A stretch of DNA of 11,642 bases from Pseudomonadota bacterium (GTDB lineage Bacteria; Pseudomonadota; Gammaproteobacteria; Xanthomonadales; Rhodanobacteraceae). Under the pieces are notes generated by a model. The model worked only from the letters and a program-made list of their open reading frames with translations. It had not been told where the DNA came from and searched no databases. The position numbers and the translations under genes are program-made. The first letter of the stretch is position 1; every line of letters begins with the position of its first letter. The stretch covers positions 1 to 11,642 of the forward strand of contig JAFEEK010000081.1 of assembly GCA_018241165.1 (NCBI GenBank). The letters are read 5' to 3'. Shown piece after piece: positions 8,489-11,642 of this stretch.

Positions 8489-9757
8489 ATGCGCAGAATC
8501 CTTTGTGCGACCGTGGTCGTGCTTGCTTCGCAGTCGCTGCCGGCACAAACCTGTACCGGCCTGTGCCTGCAGCAACAAAGCTGCCCAGGTGGCGGCAGCA
8601 CGACGATCAGCGGGACTGTCTACATGCCCAATGGGACGGTACCGCTGCCCAATGCGTTGGTGTATGTGCCGAACGCGCCAGTCGCAGCATTTGCGCCAGG
8701 TGTGGCGTGCGACAGTTGTTCGCCCAGCGGCTCGCCGCTGGTCAGCGCGATCACGGGTCCGAACGGCTCTTTTGCCATTGCCAACATGCCCGTTGGCGCG
8801 AACATTCCGCTGGTAATCCAGATTGGCCGTTGGCGCCGGCAGCTCGTGCTGCCCAACGTCGTGGGCTGCATCAACACTGCGATTGCAACCTCGGTGTTGC
8901 GGATGCCGCGGACCAAGGCCGAGGGCGATATTCCGTTGACTGCCGTTGTGACCGGCAATGCGGACGCGGAAGAGTGCCTGCTGCGCCAGATTGGCGTGGA
9001 CGACAGCGAATTCACCAATCCGGCCGGCAACGGACGAATCCGGTTCTACACAGGGAGCGTCCCCGGTGGCGCAGGCGCCGTGATCAACGTCAATACGCCC
9101 GACGAAACGAATCTTGTTGCTTCGCAGGCGGCCATCAACAAGTACGACGCCGTCCTGATGAAGTGCCAGGGCAATACGGCAAATCCGTCGGCGGCTGCGA
9201 AAGGGTATTTCACCGGTTTCCTGAACAGCGGCGGCCGCGCGTTGATGTTTCACTACGCCGATGGTTACTTGCAGGGCAACCCGCCGCTGTCTTCATTGGT
9301 GACCTGGAACCCCGGTGCGGGCGGAATCGCAAGCGACCCGCAGACCGGATACATCGACACCGGCACCACGGACGGCGTGAAGTTCGCACAATGGTTGCAG
9401 TCTGTTGCCGGCGGGACATATGGTCAGCTCACGTTGGGCCAGTTGCGCCACGACTACGATGGCGTCGTCGCGCCTGCGGTGAACCAGGTCAGCCTGAACC
9501 AGTCCGGCCAGATCATTCCGCAGCAATTCAGCTTCAACGCACCGGTCGGTATTGCGATGGGCAGTCAATGCGGACGCGTCACGTTCCTCGACAATCATCC
9601 GGTCCCCACGTCGGGTACTGCCGGAATGACATTTCCTGCCGAATGCGCCGCCGGGCAGATGACTGCGCAGCAGTTGGCGGCCGCTTATACGCTGTTCAAC
9701 ACGGCCAACTGCCTGACGGGACCTTACGACCGTATTTTCGCCAATGGCTACGATTAA
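8489..9757 (+). CDS. Secreted Cys-rich protein with carboxypeptidase-regulatory-like domain
   Basis: The 422-residue product has a Sec signal peptide (1-20, cleavage after LPAQ or nearby). Residues 38-125 form a beta-sandwich of the CnaB/carboxypeptidase-regulatory type (ISGTVYMPNG, PLPNALVYVPN, ITGPNGSFAIANMPVG). A second region from about 138 opens MPRTKAEGDIP and EECLLRQIGVDDSEF, a pattern I recall from uncharacterised exported proteins of myxobacteria and Lysobacterales. YDAVLMKCQG (219-228) followed by FLNSGGRALMFHY (244-256) resembles the core of a class I glutamine-amidotransferase-like (ThuA/DUF4350) fold, without an evident catalytic triad. Eleven cysteines remain after export, so disulfides are expected. 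It ends YDRIFANGYD. GGGGA 4 bp before the ATG supports the start. It diverges from the GntR/ABC operon. Function is unknown. Confidence 0.9.
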   Translation: MRRILCATVVVLASQSLPAQTCTGLCLQQQSCPGGGSTTISGTVYMPNGTVPLPNALVYVPNAPVAAFAPGVACDSCSPSGSPLVSAITGPNGSFAIANMPVGANIPLVIQIGRWRRQLVLPNVVGCINTAIATSVLRMPRTKAEGDIPLTAVVTGNADAEECLLRQIGVDDSEFTNPAGNGRIRFYTGSVPGGAGAVINVNTPDETNLVASQAAINKYDAVLMKCQGNTANPSAAAKGYFTGFLNSGGRALMFHYADGYLQGNPPLSSLVTWNPGAGGIASDPQTGYIDTGTTDGVKFAQWLQSVAGGTYGQLTLGQLRHDYDGVVAPAVNQVSLNQSGQIIPQQFSFNAPVGIAMGSQCGRVTFLDNHPVPTSGTAGMTFPAECAAGQMTAQQLAAAYTLFNTANCLTGPYDRIFANGYD

Positions 9758-9768
9758 GGACGGTTGAT

Positions 9769-9787
9769 CGGGCCGGGTTGCGGCCTG
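9769..9787. terminator. Weak hairpin between convergent genes
   Basis: GGCCG (9771-9775) pairs with CGGCC (9781-9785) around GGTTG, extendable by one G-T and one C-G pair. It lies in the 40-bp gap between the secreted protein gene and the end of the ABC-F gene. No T-run follows on either strand, so its role as a terminator is uncertain. Confidence 0.3.
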
Positions 9788-9797
9788 TGCAGGTACA

Positions 9798-11642
9798 TCA
9801 GCCGTTCGCGGCTTCCAGTTCCTCGTTCGCGGCCAGCCAGCGCGCTTCCAGATCGGCCAGTTCGGATGCGAGGCTGCCGGTGTGGCGGGTCAATTCCTGC
9901 ATGCGCGCGGACGAATCGGCTTCATACAAGGCCGGATCCTTCAAGGCGTCGTCGGCCTTGCGTTTGTCGGCCTCGACCTGGGCGATGCGTTTTTCCAGGC
10001 GCTGCACTTCCTGTTTCAGCGGCGCAATTCGCGCGCGATCGTCCGCGCGCGCGCGGCGCGTGTCCTGGCGTTTGTCGCCGGGCGCGGATTTTCCGGATGC
10101 CGGTGTTGGCGCATTGGCGGCGCGCATCACCTGGCGCGCGTAGTCGTCCAGATCGCCCGAATACGGCGCGACGCGGCCGCCGCCGACGTGCAGCAGGGTG
10201 TCGCAGCAGGTGCGGATAAGGGCGCGATCGTGCGACACCAGCACCACGGCGCCGGCGAAATCGTTGAGCGCTTCGGTCAGCGCCTCGCGCATGTCCAGAT
10301 CCAGGTGATTGGTCGGTTCGTCGAGCAGCAGCAGGTTGGGGCGCTGGAACACGGTCAATGCGAGGCACAGCCGCGCCTTTTCGCCGCCGGAGAACGGCGC
10401 GACCGGTTCCAATGCACGGTCGCCGATGAAGCCGAATCCGCCGAGGAAATCGCGCGCGGCTTTTTCGCCAAGGGCAGGGTTCAACTCCAGCAGGTGGGCG
10501 ACGGGGCTTTCGCCCGGATCGAGCTGCTCGAGCTGGTGCTGGGCGAAGTAGCCGACGGCGAGGTCTTTCGACGTGATGCGCTCTCCGGCGAGCGGCGCAA
10601 TTTCACCCGCCAGCAGTTTGACCAGGGTGGATTTTCCCGCGCCGTTGGCGCCGAGCAGGGCGATGCGATCGCCGGGCGCGATGCCCAGCGTCACGTTTTC
10701 GAGCACGCGACGCTCGCCATACCCCGCATCCGCTTCATCGAGCTTGAGCAACGGCGCGGGCAGGCGCGCCGGTTCGCGGAACTCGAACCGGATCGTCGAT
10801 GCGGCGCGGATCGGCGCGATGTCGACCATGCGTTCCAGTGCCTTGATGCGGCTTTGCGCCTGTCGCGCCTTGCTTGCCTTGGCGCGAAAACGATCGACGA
10901 AATGTTGCAGATGCGCGCGTTCGCGCTGCTGTTTCTCGAACGCCGCCGATTGTTGCGCAAGTTGTTCGGCGCGCTTGCGCTCGAAGCCGGTCAGGTCGCC
11001 GGCGAACAAATCGGCGCGGCGATCGGCGATCGACAAGACGTGCGTGACGACGGCATCGAGGAATTCGCGGTCGTGCGAGATCAGCAGCAACGTGCCCGGA
11101 TATTTCGCCAGCCAATCCTGCAGCCAGAGCACGGCATCCAGATCCAGATGATTGGTCGGTTCGTCGAGCAGCAACAGATCCGAGCGGCACATCAACGCCT
11201 GCGCCAGATTCAGGCGCATGCGCCAGCCGCCGGAGAAATGCGCCACGCTCCGCGTCTCGTCGCCATTTGCGAAACCCAGGCCGTGCAGCAGGGCGCCGGC
11301 GCGCGCCGGCGCCGCATAGCCGTCGATCGCGAGCAGGCGTTCGTGCAAATGCGCGATGCGCATGCCATCGTGGGCGTTTTCGGCGACGACGAGATCGCGT
11401 TCGATCGCGCGCAATTCGGCATCGCCATCCAGGACGTAGTCCAGTGCCGTGGATTCCAGCGCCGGGACTTCCTGCCGCACCCAGGCCATGGACCAGTTGG
11501 CCGGACGCTCGAAATGACCGGCGTCCGGCGCCAGTTCGCCGGCAACAAGGGCAAGCAGGCTGGATTTGCCCGCGCCATTGCGGCCGCTGATGCCCACGCG
11601 CCAGCCGGCATGCAGGGCAAGGTCGACGTTTTCGAGCAGGAC
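9798..11642 (-). CDS. yheS: ABC-F ATPase, YheS-type, 5' end beyond the window
   Basis: ABC-F proteins are soluble twin-ATPase factors without membrane domains that act at the ribosomal E site and relieve stalled translation. The frame is open from the right edge (VLLENVDLALHAGWRVG) to TGA at 9798-9800, giving 614 codons. About 15-20 N-terminal residues are missing. Domain 1 has Walker A GRNGAGKSS (about 11559-11585), signature FSGGW (about 11222-11236) and Walker B LLLLDEPTNHLDLD. The linker reads HLQHFVDRFRAKASKARQAQ, the P-site-tRNA-interaction motif region, close to E. coli YheS. Domain 2 has GANGAGKST, FSGGEKARL and a second LLLLDEPTNHLDLD. The FSGGW signature and a charged C-terminal coiled coil (about 9800-10070) favour YheS over Uup, EttA or YbiT. 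The GTG at 11597 is an internal valine, not the start. Confidence 0.95.
   Translation of the reverse strand, partial: VLLENVDLALHAGWRVGISGRNGAGKSSLLALVAGELAPDAGHFERPANWSMAWVRQEVPALESTALDYVLDGDAELRAIERDLVVAENAHDGMRIAHLHERLLAIDGYAAPARAGALLHGLGFANGDETRSVAHFSGGWRMRLNLAQALMCRSDLLLLDEPTNHLDLDAVLWLQDWLAKYPGTLLLISHDREFLDAVVTHVLSIADRRADLFAGDLTGFERKRAEQLAQQSAAFEKQQRERAHLQHFVDRFRAKASKARQAQSRIKALERMVDIAPIRAASTIRFEFREPARLPAPLLKLDEADAGYGERRVLENVTLGIAPGDRIALLGANGAGKSTLVKLLAGEIAPLAGERITSKDLAVGYFAQHQLEQLDPGESPVAHLLELNPALGEKAARDFLGGFGFIGDRALEPVAPFSGGEKARLCLALTVFQRPNLLLLDEPTNHLDLDMREALTEALNDFAGAVVLVSHDRALIRTCCDTLLHVGGGRVAPYSGDLDDYARQVMRAANAPTPASGKSAPGDKRQDTRRARADDRARIAPLKQEVQRLEKRIAQVEADKRKADDALKDPALYEADSSARMQELTRHTGSLASELADLEARWLAANEELEAANG

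Noticed and set aside
8467..10143. A 558-codon plus-strand frame over the secreted protein gene and the end of yheS
   Set aside because: It has no signal peptide or recognisable domain, and it runs out of frame through the secreted protein gene and antisense into the ABC-F coiled coil.
11559..11597. GTG at 11597 as the yheS start
   Set aside because: It begins at the Walker A motif and drops the first beta strands; the frame is open to the window edge with family-like sequence.

Overview
The window is GC-rich, densely packed bacterial chromosome. Six complete-looking protein families and two genes cut by the window edges point to a gammaproteobacterium of the Xanthomonadales/Lysobacterales, most likely the Rhodanobacteraceae side. 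The reasons are PurB and YheS sequences that align closely with the Escherichia coli proteins as I remember them, the combination of a small signal-anchored protein with a YtrA-type GntR regulator and an ABC exporter, and a secreted protein ending in a short IF-x-x-G-Y-D tail. The taxonomic call is inference from protein character, not from a database search.

Left block (1-2809): purB (adenylosuccinate lyase, minus strand, last residues off the left edge) and fumC (class II fumarase, plus strand) diverge from an 86-bp spacer carrying a perfect TATAAT box. The two enzymes belong to the same fold superfamily and are linked by fumarate: PurB releases it and FumC hydrates it to malate.

Next (2888-4024): a secreted or periplasmic protein of no family I recognise. 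It has a signal peptide, a short N-terminal domain, a TolA-like Ala/Lys/Glu helix of about 100 residues, and two C-terminal copies of a module of about 50 residues that align without gaps. A perfect 10-bp GC hairpin separates it from the convergent operon.

Centre (8357 down to 4070, minus strand): seven tightly spaced genes that look like one operon. In transcription order they are a small membrane-anchored protein, a YtrA-family GntR repressor, an ABC ATPase, its ABC-2 permease, a DUF4386 membrane protein, a DUF6326-like membrane protein, and a DUF2884-like lipoprotein. Gaps are 2 bp, 4-bp overlap, 4-bp overlap, 21, 37 and 18 bp. The promoter (TTGACA, 16 bp, TATACT) is near consensus, and an imperfect 22-bp dyad with GTGTT/AACAC arms covers its -10 box, so autorepression by the GntR protein is the natural model. 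The first four genes form a recognisable envelope-stress or peptide-export type module; the last three are passengers whose function is unknown.

Right block (8489-11642): a secreted, cysteine-rich protein with an N-terminal CnaB/carboxypeptidase-regulatory-like domain, divergent from the operon, then a convergent ABC-F ATPase of the YheS type that runs off the right edge. No tRNA, rRNA, CRISPR, insertion sequence or phage gene was seen, and there is no gene-free stretch above 300 bp.
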